From Neobacillus sp. PS3-12 (lineage in GTDB: Bacteria; Bacillota; Bacilli; Bacillales; Cytobacillaceae): a stretch of 64,000 nucleotides of DNA. Positions 38,121 through 46,204 of the stretch are shown piece after piece. Numbering within the stretch: position 1 is the first letter of the stretch; each line of letters opens with the position of its first letter. The DNA is taken from positions 3,198,001-3,262,000 of the forward strand of contig NZ_CP133268.1 of NCBI RefSeq assembly GCF_030915385.1. Reading direction: 5' to 3'. A program made the position numbers and the translations under genes. Below the pieces are notes generated by a model that was not told where the DNA came from, searched no databases, and worked only from the letters and a program-made list of their open reading frames with translations.

Positions 38121-38234
38121 GGAGGCTTATGCAAAGCTTAGCATAAGCCTCCTTATGCGAAGTAAAATATTATGCAAAGTAAACTTCCTAAAGCTCTAAA
38201 AATAGAAGTTTATTTTCCATTTACTTTGCATAAT
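38121..38234. repeat. left end of the RIT element: recombination sites
   Basis: The junction reads GGAGGC-TTATGCAAAG (38121-38136). Directly after it lies a complete second site, CTTAGCATAA-GCCTCC-TTATGCGAAG (38137-38162), with the spacer in reverse orientation. Inside these, ATTATGCAAAGTAAA (38169-38183) and its complement (38220-38234) form an inverted pair with GAAGTTT/AAACTTC nested within. Confidence 0.75.
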
Positions 38235-38241
38235 TTCTGAC

Positions 38242-39255
38242 CTATTTTAATTCGTTCAGCCAAGTAAGCAGAGCCTGATCCTGGTTCCAGTCAGGAAGAT
38301 TACCATCAATTAAATCGGTATAAGCATTTTCAATTGCTTTTCTCTTCGTTTCAGTATCGGTTCGGGCATATATTTCTGTTGTTTTTATATCTTCATGTCC
38401 AAGGAAATCACGAATGTATATGAGATTTACTCCTGCTTGTAATAAATGCATGGCCTTCGAATGCCGAAACATATGAGGTTTTACTTTTGGAGGTACAATG
38501 GTTGATATTTTCCTTGATAGCTCAACATATTTTGAAATAATATAGGCGACCCCTTCCTTTGTTAGTTTGTTATTTTGGTTGTTTGAGAAGAGGGGATATT
38601 GATTTTTCCAAGGTTTATCCAGTTTATTCTCAGTAATATAGCGCTCCAATAATGATATGGTATTCTTCATAAGAGGAACACGTCTTGTTTTGTTTCCTTT
38701 TCCGGTTAATACAACCACTGCCGGTGATTCCAGGATTACATCACTGACTCTAAGATCAATTAATTCTTGTACTCTGGCTCCAGTATCATATAGAACACTC
38801 ATTAATGTTAGATCTCGCCGTCCTTTCGGACAGCTCCTGTCGGGCTGTTCAAGAAGTAATTTCATAGCTTCTGGGGTTAGATGCTCTACTACAGTTTTGT
38901 TTGCCTTTTTAGTAGGAATTGCGATTACCTTTTGAAAATGGAATAAACCGGAAGGTTCCTCGGACTGTACATAACGAAAAAAGGAATGTATCGCTGAAAG
39001 TCTTTGGTTTCTAGTTGAAATACTGCAATTCCTAGCTGTTTCCAACCATCCTAAAAAGCCATTAAGCAGTTCGCATGAAAGCAATTCTAGTGTAATTCGT
39101 TCGGCCGAGATACTTTTTACTTCCTGACAGTACTTTATCAATAGTTTAAAAGTATCACGGTATGATTGGACGGTATTCTTACTGACATTTTTCTGTGATG
39201 GGAGATATACCGAAAGGAATTCTGTTAGATGCCTCGCAAAATTAGAAGGTTTCAT
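38242..39255 (-). CDS. ritC: RIT tyrosine recombinase C
   Basis: 337 residues from the ATG at 39255, six bases after TAGGAGGTG. An N-terminal SAM-like core-binding domain (about 1-110) is followed by the catalytic domain with Arg in YDTGARVQELI, the HMFRHS box and the nucleophile Tyr in LGHEDIKTTEIYARTD. It is the third and last gene of the trio, overlapping ritB by 14 bp. All catalytic residues seem present. With its partners it would cut and join the element ends. Confidence 0.87.
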   Translation of the reverse strand: MKPSNFARHLTEFLSVYLPSQKNVSKNTVQSYRDTFKLLIKYCQEVKSISAERITLELLSCELLNGFLGWLETARNCSISTRNQRLSAIHSFFRYVQSEEPSGLFHFQKVIAIPTKKANKTVVEHLTPEAMKLLLEQPDRSCPKGRRDLTLMSVLYDTGARVQELIDLRVSDVILESPAVVVLTGKGNKTRRVPLMKNTISLLERYITENKLDKPWKNQYPLFSNNQNNKLTKEGVAYIISKYVELSRKISTIVPPKVKPHMFRHSKAMHLLQAGVNLIYIRDFLGHEDIKTTEIYARTDTETKRKAIENAYTDLIDGNLPDWNQDQALLTWLNELK

Positions 39256-40228
39256 CGGTGACACCTCCTAATAGAGGGATAATATCTGGGTATTGTATTT
39301 CTAGTTTTAATGTAATTTTTGGGAAAACATCTGCGGTAAGACGCAAATAATAAGCAGTTTCCTCAAAAGAATCGTGCCCCATATACGTTTTAAGTATTGG
39401 AAGATATGTCGTTAAATCCTTTTCTTGTTCCACCCATTTTTTGAGACAATGGACTGCAAAAGTATGGCGGAAATCATGAATACGAGGGCCCATTCCTCTT
39501 CCCCCGTGTGAAATTCTTGCACTCCATAAAAACCGACGGAAGTTTTTATATACATTTCCTAACGTCATCGGGTTGCCATCCAGTGCAGGAAAAAAATATT
39601 CTTCTCCTTTTGGAAATGGATGTACAATTTTTGCATAAAGCCCACAACGTTCCGTAAGGGACATGGACATGGGTACTAACCTACTATTATCCTTTTTAGA
39701 ATTATTTATGGAGAGGATTCCGTTTTCAATGTCAACGTCAGCTACTTTGAGAAGTCTTGCTTCAGATACCCTCAACCCACACATATAAATCATTCTAAAG
39801 AAAACAGGCATTATCAGATGTCTGTGTGGACATTCATAACAATATTTGCATTTTTCCGTCTCGGCAAAGAACCTTGTTAATTCCTCGCTTGTATAAATAT
39901 ATGGTATATATTGTTCTTCAGTTGGAAAATATCCCTTGGGAATGATATATGCTTTAACTCCAATAGAATCAAGATATTTTCCAAATTGCCGAATAATTGA
40001 GCAGCGTGAACATTGGTTTGCCTGTGACTCGTAAGACTTTTTTCTACACCAGTCTAGAACGATTTCCTTAGTAAGCTCTGTGGCATGAGGGTATTTTTCT
40101 AATGTAAATCTGTCAAAACGTCTTAGGTGATGTGAATCAGTAATGTATTTGTATCCGATGGCTTGTTTAAGTTCCACATGATTTTTGAGATGGTCCTTAA
40201 ATGGACCTTCATAAATAATTTCATTCAT
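39242..40228 (-). CDS. ritB: RIT tyrosine recombinase B
   Basis: 328 residues. The ATG at 40228 has GAGGG 8 bp upstream; the frame is open a little further. Catalytic residues are Arg in MCGLRVSEARLL, the HDFRHTFAVH box and Tyr in MGHDSFEETAYYLRL. A Cys-rich stretch lies at about residues 134-142 (CKYCYECPH), with another Cys pair at about 77-80 (QCSRCS), suggesting a metal-binding module. It overlaps ritA by 8 bp at its start and ritC at its end, so the three are translated together. Confidence 0.87.
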   Translation of the reverse strand: MNEIIYEGPFKDHLKNHVELKQAIGYKYITDSHHLRRFDRFTLEKYPHATELTKEIVLDWCRKKSYESQANQCSRCSIIRQFGKYLDSIGVKAYIIPKGYFPTEEQYIPYIYTSEELTRFFAETEKCKYCYECPHRHLIMPVFFRMIYMCGLRVSEARLLKVADVDIENGILSINNSKKDNSRLVPMSMSLTERCGLYAKIVHPFPKGEEYFFPALDGNPMTLGNVYKNFRRFLWSARISHGGRGMGPRIHDFRHTFAVHCLKKWVEQEKDLTTYLPILKTYMGHDSFEETAYYLRLTADVFPKITLKLEIQYPDIIPLLGGVTDETF

Positions 40229-41456
40229 GATAAGAGCCCTCTTCAAAATCTATGGAACATTCCCTAAGCTTATTGATATCAACCTTTAGATAAACTGATG
40301 TTGAGTTGGTATCGACATGCCCAAGAATATCTGAAATAGTAGAAAGTGGGGTATCCTTTTCTAGAAGCTTACTGGCTATTGTATGCCTGAGAGAATGCAT
40401 TCCTCTTCTTTTTTTTAGTGTTGGAATGTGCGCAAATTCCATGTACCTTTTGATTAACTGATTTAAATGGTCCTCTTCTGAAAACGGACCAAATGGTGCC
40501 ATATGCTTTACGAATATATAAGGACAGCCTACTTTAGGACGACCGTATTTAAGATAATCAATTACCGCCCAGCCCACCTCCGGTGTCAATGGAAGAGATA
40601 TGAGCTGTCTAGTTTTTGATTGTGTAAAAACAAGTCTCTTTTCTTCCCAATGGAAGTGCTCTATTTTAAGATTTTTAATATCCTTACATCGCAAACCGAG
40701 GCAGCAGGCCATTAAAATAATTGCATAGTCACGTTTGCCCTTCGGGCTCCCTCTGTCAATAGCTGCGATTAGTTTTTTTAACTCATCTTCTGTCCATACG
40801 GATGGAATACGGGTCTGTTTTCTTGCTTGAACCATTGGTGTTTTTCCAGCTAAATCTGTCTGTATTTCACCAGTTTCCAAAAGAAATCTAAGAAAAGCAC
40901 GTATAGAACAAATATTTTGTTCAACAGTTTTATAGGTATAACCGGCCAAGGTTTTGATGTAGTTATTAATCAACGTGATGTTGATTTCTTTACATTCTGT
41001 AACTTTTTGAGAAGAGAGATAATCCATGAATCGAGATGATTGTTTTACATAATGGTCTATTGTGACCTTGGAGTAATCCTTATTTGAACAGTATTGCTTA
41101 AATCTGTTCCTAATTTGAATAAAATATTGATCCGTAAGGATCTCCTTATGTTTATAGTATCGACGTAAAATGGTACGGTGCAGTTGAAAATTACCAATCA
41201 TTCTAATGACACGAAGCTCTTGAGTCTCAGATTGTGAAAGAGTTCCATTCAAATCTTTTTCAAGAATATGAAAGTATTTTTCTACATAATCAATTCCTAA
41301 TTGTTCTGAATAAAATGTTTCGCCTCGTTCCTTTGCAAATTGAAGAAGGTTTTCCCAACGTCTTCTGTAAAAATTCATGGTGCCTATAGTGTAACCTAGT
41401 CGAATCATTTCCTGGTCTAGATCATTAATTAGTTGAGCTAGTGGGACGTTTTGCAT
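40221..41456 (-). CDS. ritA: RIT tyrosine recombinase A
   Basis: 411 residues from the ATG at 41456, which has GGGGGAA upstream. It is longer than its partners because of an extended N-terminal region (about 1-140) before the core-binding domain. Catalytic residues: Arg in CLGLRCKDIKNL, the HSLRHT box, and Tyr in LGHVDTNSTSVYLKV. It is first in the operon and is transcribed from near the right end of the element toward the left. No transposase of another type or passenger gene is present. Confidence 0.87.
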   Translation of the reverse strand: MQNVPLAQLINDLDQEMIRLGYTIGTMNFYRRRWENLLQFAKERGETFYSEQLGIDYVEKYFHILEKDLNGTLSQSETQELRVIRMIGNFQLHRTILRRYYKHKEILTDQYFIQIRNRFKQYCSNKDYSKVTIDHYVKQSSRFMDYLSSQKVTECKEINITLINNYIKTLAGYTYKTVEQNICSIRAFLRFLLETGEIQTDLAGKTPMVQARKQTRIPSVWTEDELKKLIAAIDRGSPKGKRDYAIILMACCLGLRCKDIKNLKIEHFHWEEKRLVFTQSKTRQLISLPLTPEVGWAVIDYLKYGRPKVGCPYIFVKHMAPFGPFSEEDHLNQLIKRYMEFAHIPTLKKRRGMHSLRHTIASKLLEKDTPLSTISDILGHVDTNSTSVYLKVDINKLRECSIDFEEGSYHE

Positions 41457-41513
41457 AAGTATTCCCCCAAAAATGATAATTTTTGAGCATAGGCTCATAT
41501 ATCATTTTCGGAT

Positions 41514-41601
41514 ATTATGCAAAGTAAATCGAATAAAAGAGTTGATAAATTAGCTTTTTTATTAATTACTTTGCATAATTACTTTCTTTGCATAAGGAGG
41601 C
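41514..41601. repeat. right end of the RIT element: recombination sites
   Basis: ATTATGCAAAGTAAA (41514-41528) and its near complement ATTACTTTGCATAAT (41565-41579) form an inverted pair about 66 bp across, like that at the left end. The junction is CTTTGCATAA-GGAGGC (41586-41601). Unlike the left end, there is only one core site here. Confidence 0.75.
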
Positions 41602-42432
41602 AACCTCAGTCCACTATTGAGTAATATTATGTTGAATGAACTCGATAAGGAACTAGAAAGTAGAGGATTACGATTCGTGAGATACGCTGATGATGCCCTC
41701 ATCTTTGTTAAAAGCGAAAAATCAGCGGACAGAGTGATGAAATCAATCGTGAGATTTATAGAAGAGAAATTAGGATTGATCGTAAATACCGAAAAGAGTA
41801 AAATCTCTCGCCCAAAAGAGTTAAAATTCTTGGGATTTGGGTATTATTATGACACTAAAAACAAGAGATACCATAGTGAAACCTCACCCAACTTCAGTGC
41901 AGAAATTTCAAAGAAAGCTTCGACAACTGACAAAGCGAAACTGGAGTGTTCCGTTAGACTACCGAATATTGAAACTGAAACAAGTCATATTCGGGTGGGT
42001 CAACTACTTTAGAACCGCAAATATGAAAAAAGCTATGGAACGAACAGATATGAAACTGCGTTCCAGAATCAGGGTAATCATTTGGAAGCAATGGAAGGTA
42101 CCGAAGAAACAAATAAAATCGCTTACTCAATTAGGGATTCCTGAGGAAGAAGCGAAAGGATTAACCTTTTGCCGAAGAGGTTATCGGTATATTGGACTAT
42201 CAAAAGTTGTCCAAAGAGCAATCTCAAACAAAAGACTAAAGCAGAGGGGACTTACCTCCGCTTTAGAACATTATCTAAAAGTACACACTGTAATATAAAT
42301 TGAACCGCCGTATACGGAACCGTATGTACGGTGGTGTGAGAGGGGCGAAAATAATCAACTTATTTTCCCTCTACTCGATTGTTTTTCTGTTTAATAGAAT
42401 TAAGCAATTCCGGTGAAAACTTCCCCATAAAA

Positions 42433-42478
42433 AACTGCACCCCTATTGTTAGCAGTCTCTAACAATAGGGGTGCAGTT
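42433..42478 (-). terminator. rho-independent terminator of the LCP gene
   Basis: A perfect 20-bp stem (AACTGCACCCCTATTGTTAG and its complement) with a 6-base loop, followed on the minus strand by a T run. It also lies downstream of the intron. Confidence 0.88.
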
Positions 42479-42554
42479 CACATGTAAACAGGGGTTATTT
42501 TAATTGATGTTATGGTTTATTGATGTATGATGATGGCAAGATATTGCCATGTAC

Positions 42555-43616
42555 CTATATTTTATGCTCGTGCAACTCGCTGACGGTCATTCTGGTCGTG
42601 CTAAAATTATTTATAATCCCTGTACCTTTATAAAATTTTGTAACAGGGCTTGGAGCTAAATTTAATGATGCGCAAAGTTCATCGGACAAGGTTTGTCTTT
42701 CTTGGTCACCAACTAATAAATACCAACTGTAGCCAATTGTTGCTCCTTGCCCTTCAACTTGGGACACATTTTCAATGTTTTTAGTTGCAGGTTTGTAAGA
42801 CTTAGCTAAACTGATCATATCATCCAAGGTTAGGTTAGTTGTAATGTTATTGGACAGTGCTTTTAGCATTTTATCATAGTTTACCAAAGTTGACATTGAC
42901 TTAGCTTTATCGACAACTTTCGTAATAACTTCATGTTGTCTTTCCTGACGTCCAAAGTCACCTCTTGGGTCTTGGTGTCTCATACGGGCATATTGAAGTG
43001 CCTGATAACCATTTAAGTGTTGTGGACCAGCTTTCAGTGTAACTCCATTCAGTTCAAATGGATATTGGTTATTTACGTCAATGCCACCCACTGTATTTAC
43101 GATATCTTGAAAGCCTTGAAAATTCACTTCAACCAAATAATCGATTGGTATATTTAAAAAGTTTCCAACCGTATCGATTAGCATTTCTGGTCCGCCGTAC
43201 GCATATGCAGCGTTAATTTTATCCACCCTGTTCTTAGTTGGATCTTTCTTATCAATTAGTTCAGTACGGGTATCACGTGGAATACTTAGCATTTTCGTTG
43301 TTTTAGTTTTAGCATTAATTGTAATGACTATCATAGTATCAGTGTTGCTGCCTTGTTCGTCGGAGCGATGGTCATCGCCGACCAACAAGATAGAAATCGG
43401 ATCTAAACTATTTAATTTTTTTGATGCTTGATTGGTAGAAAGGCCTCCTAAAACTGGTTTATTCATTTTGTTTACAGCTTGTGCCACATTGCTGTAAACA
43501 TTGTAAAAATAGGCACCTCCGCCAAATAATAAGACGAAAAGGACTAACAAACTGATTCGGAACCACCGGATCTTCTTCCTTTTTCTGATTTTTTGATTGA
43601 CCCTAGAATCGTTCAT
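42555..43616 (-). CDS. LCP family (LytR-CpsA-Psr) cell-wall polymer ligase
   Basis: 353 residues: a basic cytoplasmic N-terminus, one helix (about 22-42) and an extracellular LCP domain. Conserved segments include ILLVGDDHRSDEQGSNTDTM, LSIPRDTRTELI, KINAAYAYGGPE, VEVNFQGFQDIVNTVGGI and the lipid-phosphate-binding Arg region YARMRHQDPRGDFGRQERQ. LCP enzymes attach teichoic acids or other glycopolymers to peptidoglycan. It lies downstream of an XRE-type regulator on the same strand and has its own strong terminator. Confidence 0.92.
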   Translation of the reverse strand: MNDSRVNQKIRKRKKIRWFRISLLVLFVLLFGGGAYFYNVYSNVAQAVNKMNKPVLGGLSTNQASKKLNSLDPISILLVGDDHRSDEQGSNTDTMIVITINAKTKTTKMLSIPRDTRTELIDKKDPTKNRVDKINAAYAYGGPEMLIDTVGNFLNIPIDYLVEVNFQGFQDIVNTVGGIDVNNQYPFELNGVTLKAGPQHLNGYQALQYARMRHQDPRGDFGRQERQHEVITKVVDKAKSMSTLVNYDKMLKALSNNITTNLTLDDMISLAKSYKPATKNIENVSQVEGQGATIGYSWYLLVGDQERQTLSDELCASLNLAPSPVTKFYKGTGIINNFSTTRMTVSELHEHKI

Positions 43617-43700
43617 AAAAACTGTTCCTTTCTAAACAGTAGTTTTAGCTACAGATAATTTTAAATCCTCTATAAGTTCTTTAAAAACTTCTTTATACTA

Positions 43701-44348
43701 TCAAACTTCTTTTGATAGTAAATCTAAGACTAATTTAATAACAAGAGCATCATCTAAATAACCTATCGGAAAAAGGTAATCAGGAATAACATCTATTGGT
43801 GAAATGAAATATAGTAATGCACCGCCTATTAAAGCTAACTCATGTGGAGAGCCTTTCATTTTGCTGAATTTCAAAAACATATCCTTTAGATGGTCAATAA
43901 ATGGACCGATACTTCCAACTTGTTGAACCTTTTTCTCAAAGTTCCTTAAGATGACTCCCTTTCCATCCTTTGTTAACGTATATTTGGTGTAGGAGTCTAA
44001 CTTTTGTTTAACACTATTAATTGTAAATGTTTCAATGTTCATATTTGATGTTTTTAGTATTTCTTGTATACTGTTAATGGTTGAATGCATGTCGTCTAAT
44101 TGCATATCCTTATTTGTTTCTATGGGATAACCCGCAGCTGCAAATAATTCAGAAATAGGAACATCAAGGCAATCCGCAAATTTTTGTAAATGGTTCGGGT
44201 TAGCTTTCCGCTTTCCGTTTATAATTCGCGAGATTGTTGCAATATCGATGTCAGTAAGTTCACTGAATTTCTTCATTGATAATGATCGTTGCTTTAATAC
44301 CGCTTTTAAAAGCAAACCAATACTGTTATTTGTATTTTCCTCAGTCAT
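43701..44348 (-). CDS. XRE-type regulator fused to a DUF1232 (YkvA-like) domain
   Basis: 215 residues from the ATG at 44348; the frame is open further upstream but without a ribosome site. An N-terminal helix-turn-helix (MKKFSELTDIDIATISRIINGKRKANP) is followed by a linker and a C-terminal DUF1232 hydrophobic segment (LIGGALLYFISPIDVIPDYL, then GYLDDALVIKLVLDLL). DUF1232 proteins are thought to be membrane-associated, so this may be a membrane-tethered DNA-binding protein. It lies divergent to the FtsW/RodA gene, with a long palindrome between them. Confidence 0.82.
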   Translation of the reverse strand: MTEENTNNSIGLLLKAVLKQRSLSMKKFSELTDIDIATISRIINGKRKANPNHLQKFADCLDVPISELFAAAGYPIETNKDMQLDDMHSTINSIQEILKTSNMNIETFTINSVKQKLDSYTKYTLTKDGKGVILRNFEKKVQQVGSIGPFIDHLKDMFLKFSKMKGSPHELALIGGALLYFISPIDVIPDYLFPIGYLDDALVIKLVLDLLSKEV

Positions 44349-44456
44349 ATTACGTCTCTTTCTTTTACTAATTGGTGCTAAAAAAAGCATTAATCTTGCA
44401 TACCTTTTAGAATACTTCTAATTTAACAAGTAATATCTATCAAAATATATCTTGTG

Positions 44457-44496
44457 TTTGACAAAACGTCAACGATTTTGTTGACATTTTGTCAAA
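44457..44496. promoter_or_regulatory. 40-bp palindromic operator candidate between the XRE and FtsW/RodA genes
   Basis: TTTGACAAAACGTCAAC (44457-44473) is repeated inverted at 44480-44496 with one mismatch around a 6-base spacer. Another TGTCAAC half-site lies at 44523-44529. Repeated GTTGACA/TGTCAAC units suit binding by the adjacent XRE protein and overlap a possible -35 box (TTGACA, 44481-44486). Confidence 0.6.
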
Positions 44497-44592
44497 TTAT
44501 TTATGAAATGCTATTGATTAAATGTCAACATTAACATATATTTTATAATGTTATTGTGAAAAACTATAAAAATATGATTATGGTGATAATAA

Positions 44593-45771
44593 ATGCAAAC
44601 AACCAGTTTTTTAAAGAAACTAGATCGAGGTGTAATATTCACCTTATTTGCTTTTTTTATTATAAGTTTAACATTCATTTATAGCAGTCAAAAAACGGGT
44701 TTTTATGGGACACAAGATTTCGTAGTAAAGCAGGGGATCAATTATATAATTGGATTTGTCCTGTTATTTTTTGTTGCTAAACTTGATGTAGATCAAATTG
44801 AGCGGTTAGCTTGGATTTCTTACGCCTTTACATTTTTCCTGATCGTTATTTTAAAATTCTGTCCAGCATCCATTGCCCCAACTATTCTGGGAGCAAAAAG
44901 ATGGTTTAATATTCCTTTAATTGGTTCGATTCAGCCATCGGAGTATTTTAAAATTTCCTTAATTCTTTTAACTGCACATTTAATTAAAAAACATAATGAG
45001 CTTTATGTTGCAAGAACATGGGTAACCGATTTACTGATCATCGGCAAAATTATGTTAATAACCATTCCTCCTTCAATTATGGTTTATATTCAGCCGGATA
45101 CAGGAATGGTTCTTCTCTATTTTATTGCAATTGCGGCCATGCTTTATTTATCGGGTCTCAAAAAAGGAGTAATTGCTGTTTGTATTATCGTCCCTGTACT
45201 GATCGCAGGAGCCCTTGTCTATTTATATTTTTTTCAGCCAAACATTATTTTTAAAGACTTAATTCCTTTATTATCTCCCCATCAGCAGGATCGAATTATA
45301 GGCTGGTTGAATCCAAATGGAAACAGTGATCAAGCTTATCAAACGGAGCAGTCTCTTTTGGCTGTTGGGAGCGGGGAAGCTATAGGAGCTGGTTTAGGAA
45401 AAGGTACCTTGTATGTTCCCGAAAAAACGACTGATTTCGTTTTTTCAACTGTGGCAGAAGAAGGTGGATTTTTAGGGGCTTCCATGGTCATCACCATGTT
45501 CATGCTGCTCATATATAAGATTGTTGCAATAGGATATTCTTCTAAGTCAATTTTCGATGCATCTATATGTGCAGGAATAGCATTGAGCATGGCTGTGCAG
45601 ATCTTTCAAAATATTGGAATGGTTGTAGGGTTAATGCCTGTTAAAGGGATATCACTTCCCTTCTTAACTTTTGGGGGTAGTTCATTGTTTTCAAATATGA
45701 TCTTAATCGGCATAGTTCTTTCCATAAGAAAATCAACTAGTGGATATATGTTTTCGAAAAGAAATGATTGA
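44593..45771 (+). CDS. FtsW/RodA/SpoVE family peptidoglycan glycosyltransferase
   Basis: 392 residues with about ten membrane helices. SEDS family landmarks are present: GAKRWFNIPLIGSIQPSEYFK, QPDTGMVLL, and the C-terminal TFGGSSLFSNMILIGIVLSI. These enzymes polymerise lipid II in elongation, division or sporulation. The sequence alone does not say which of the three. It is a single gene, divergent from the XRE-DUF1232 gene, and its product and the LCP protein both act on the cell wall. Confidence 0.88.
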   Translation: MQTTSFLKKLDRGVIFTLFAFFIISLTFIYSSQKTGFYGTQDFVVKQGINYIIGFVLLFFVAKLDVDQIERLAWISYAFTFFLIVILKFCPASIAPTILGAKRWFNIPLIGSIQPSEYFKISLILLTAHLIKKHNELYVARTWVTDLLIIGKIMLITIPPSIMVYIQPDTGMVLLYFIAIAAMLYLSGLKKGVIAVCIIVPVLIAGALVYLYFFQPNIIFKDLIPLLSPHQQDRIIGWLNPNGNSDQAYQTEQSLLAVGSGEAIGAGLGKGTLYVPEKTTDFVFSTVAEEGGFLGASMVITMFMLLIYKIVAIGYSSKSIFDASICAGIALSMAVQIFQNIGMVVGLMPVKGISLPFLTFGGSSLFSNMILIGIVLSIRKSTSGYMFSKRND

Positions 45772-45867
45772 TTCTGCTTGCTACCTTACTATTAAATGTT
45801 TATTCTTAAAAAATTTATTGATACTTATAAAAACCAAGATTAGTATAATACATGGGAATTTAATATT

Positions 45868-46040
45868 GGTCTCTGTTAGGTGAGGCTCCTGTATAGAGAA
45901 ATGCTGCTGCCCGGAAACGTCGAAAGACGCCAATGGGTCAACAGGAAAGATCGGAATGAAGGTCTTTTTTAACGTAGCTGGTGTATGTAACAAACCTATG
46001 CTATACAGTGCTAAAGCTCAACTAGGGAGAGGTATACTCG
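45868..46040 (+). ncRNA. M-box (ykoK) magnesium riboswitch
   Basis: The sequence contains the hallmark M-box blocks in order: GTTAGGTGAGGCTCCT, GCTGCTGCCC, AACGTCGAAAGACGCCAATG, GGTCAACAGGA, TTTAACGTAGCTGG, and TGCTAAAGCTCAACTAGGGA. The aptamer binds Mg2+ and promotes termination of transcription when magnesium is abundant. A -10 box TATAAT lies at 45844-45849. A terminator follows at 46072 and the transporter gene beyond it. The aptamer edges are approximate. Confidence 0.93.
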
Positions 46041-46071
46041 CTTATTTGTTACGTTTTTTTGCTGCGATTTC

Positions 46072-46105
46072 AGACCCTTACTCTTGTTGAGTGGGGGTCT
46101 TTTTA
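46072..46105 (+). terminator. terminator in the M-box expression platform
   Basis: AGACCCTTACTC pairs with GAGTGGGGGTCT (imperfectly), followed by TTTTT. With high magnesium this hairpin would end transcription before the transporter gene. Confidence 0.75.
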
Positions 46106-46204
46106 TTATTTTCTTTTTTTCCGAGGGGGGAGCCTGGACATATTTTCGAAATATGCATAATGTATATTAACTCAAATTTATATACCAACAGGAGGTGATA
46201 GGTT

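Larger units (their letters stand above)
38121..41601. mobile_element. RIT (recombinase-in-trio) element
   Basis: A 3.48-kb insertion carries three overlapping tyrosine recombinase genes on the minus strand. A 6-bp GGAGGC occurs at both junctions (38121-38126 and 41596-41601), as part of AAGGAGGC shared with the RT gene target. The ends are inverted: left 38147-38162 GCCTCCTTATGCGAAG, right the complement of GCCTCCTTATGCAAAG. Removing one junction copy and everything between restores the RT frame exactly. Length, gene order and overlaps match RIT elements described in other bacteria. Confidence 0.87.
37548..42298 (+). pseudogene. group II intron reverse transcriptase/maturase, disrupted
   Basis: The first part, from a GTG at 37548 (GGAAAGGAG upstream), runs through the RT fingers (GASGVDGVTVGEL, YSYGFRPKRSCEMAI) to GTPQGG, where the RIT element enters. 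The sequence resumes at 41602 as NLSPLLSNIML and contains the catalytic YADD motif (VRYADDALIFV). A further one-base insertion near 41880-41884 shifts the frame before the maturase domain (FQRKLRQLTKRNWSV, GWVNYF). Repaired length is about 424 residues with no C-terminal HNH endonuclease. It is inactive as it stands; the intron could only move or splice with a maturase from elsewhere. Confidence 0.88.
37046..42379 (+). mobile_element. group II intron, probably class C, interrupted by a RIT element
   Basis: The 5' end GTGTGCCAGGCATGG fits the GTGYG consensus and is followed by a long structured leader. The 3' part shows a domain V-like hairpin (GAACCGCCGTATACGG, GTATGTACGGTGGTGT) and a domain VI ending near CTACTCGAT at 42379. 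Without the 3.48-kb insertion the intron would be about 1.86 kb. Insertion directly after a terminator and a reverse transcriptase without an endonuclease domain both point to class C. End positions are estimates to within a few bases. Confidence 0.82.

Noticed and set aside
38242..41498. Prophage or integron integrase cluster
   Set aside because: No phage, attC or cassette genes are present; three overlapping recombinases of RIT lengths bounded by inverted repeats fit a RIT better.
44270..44390. Longer start of the XRE-DUF1232 gene at 44390
   Set aside because: The additional 14 residues (MLFLAPISKRKRRN) have no ribosome site and the helix-turn-helix pattern is complete without them.
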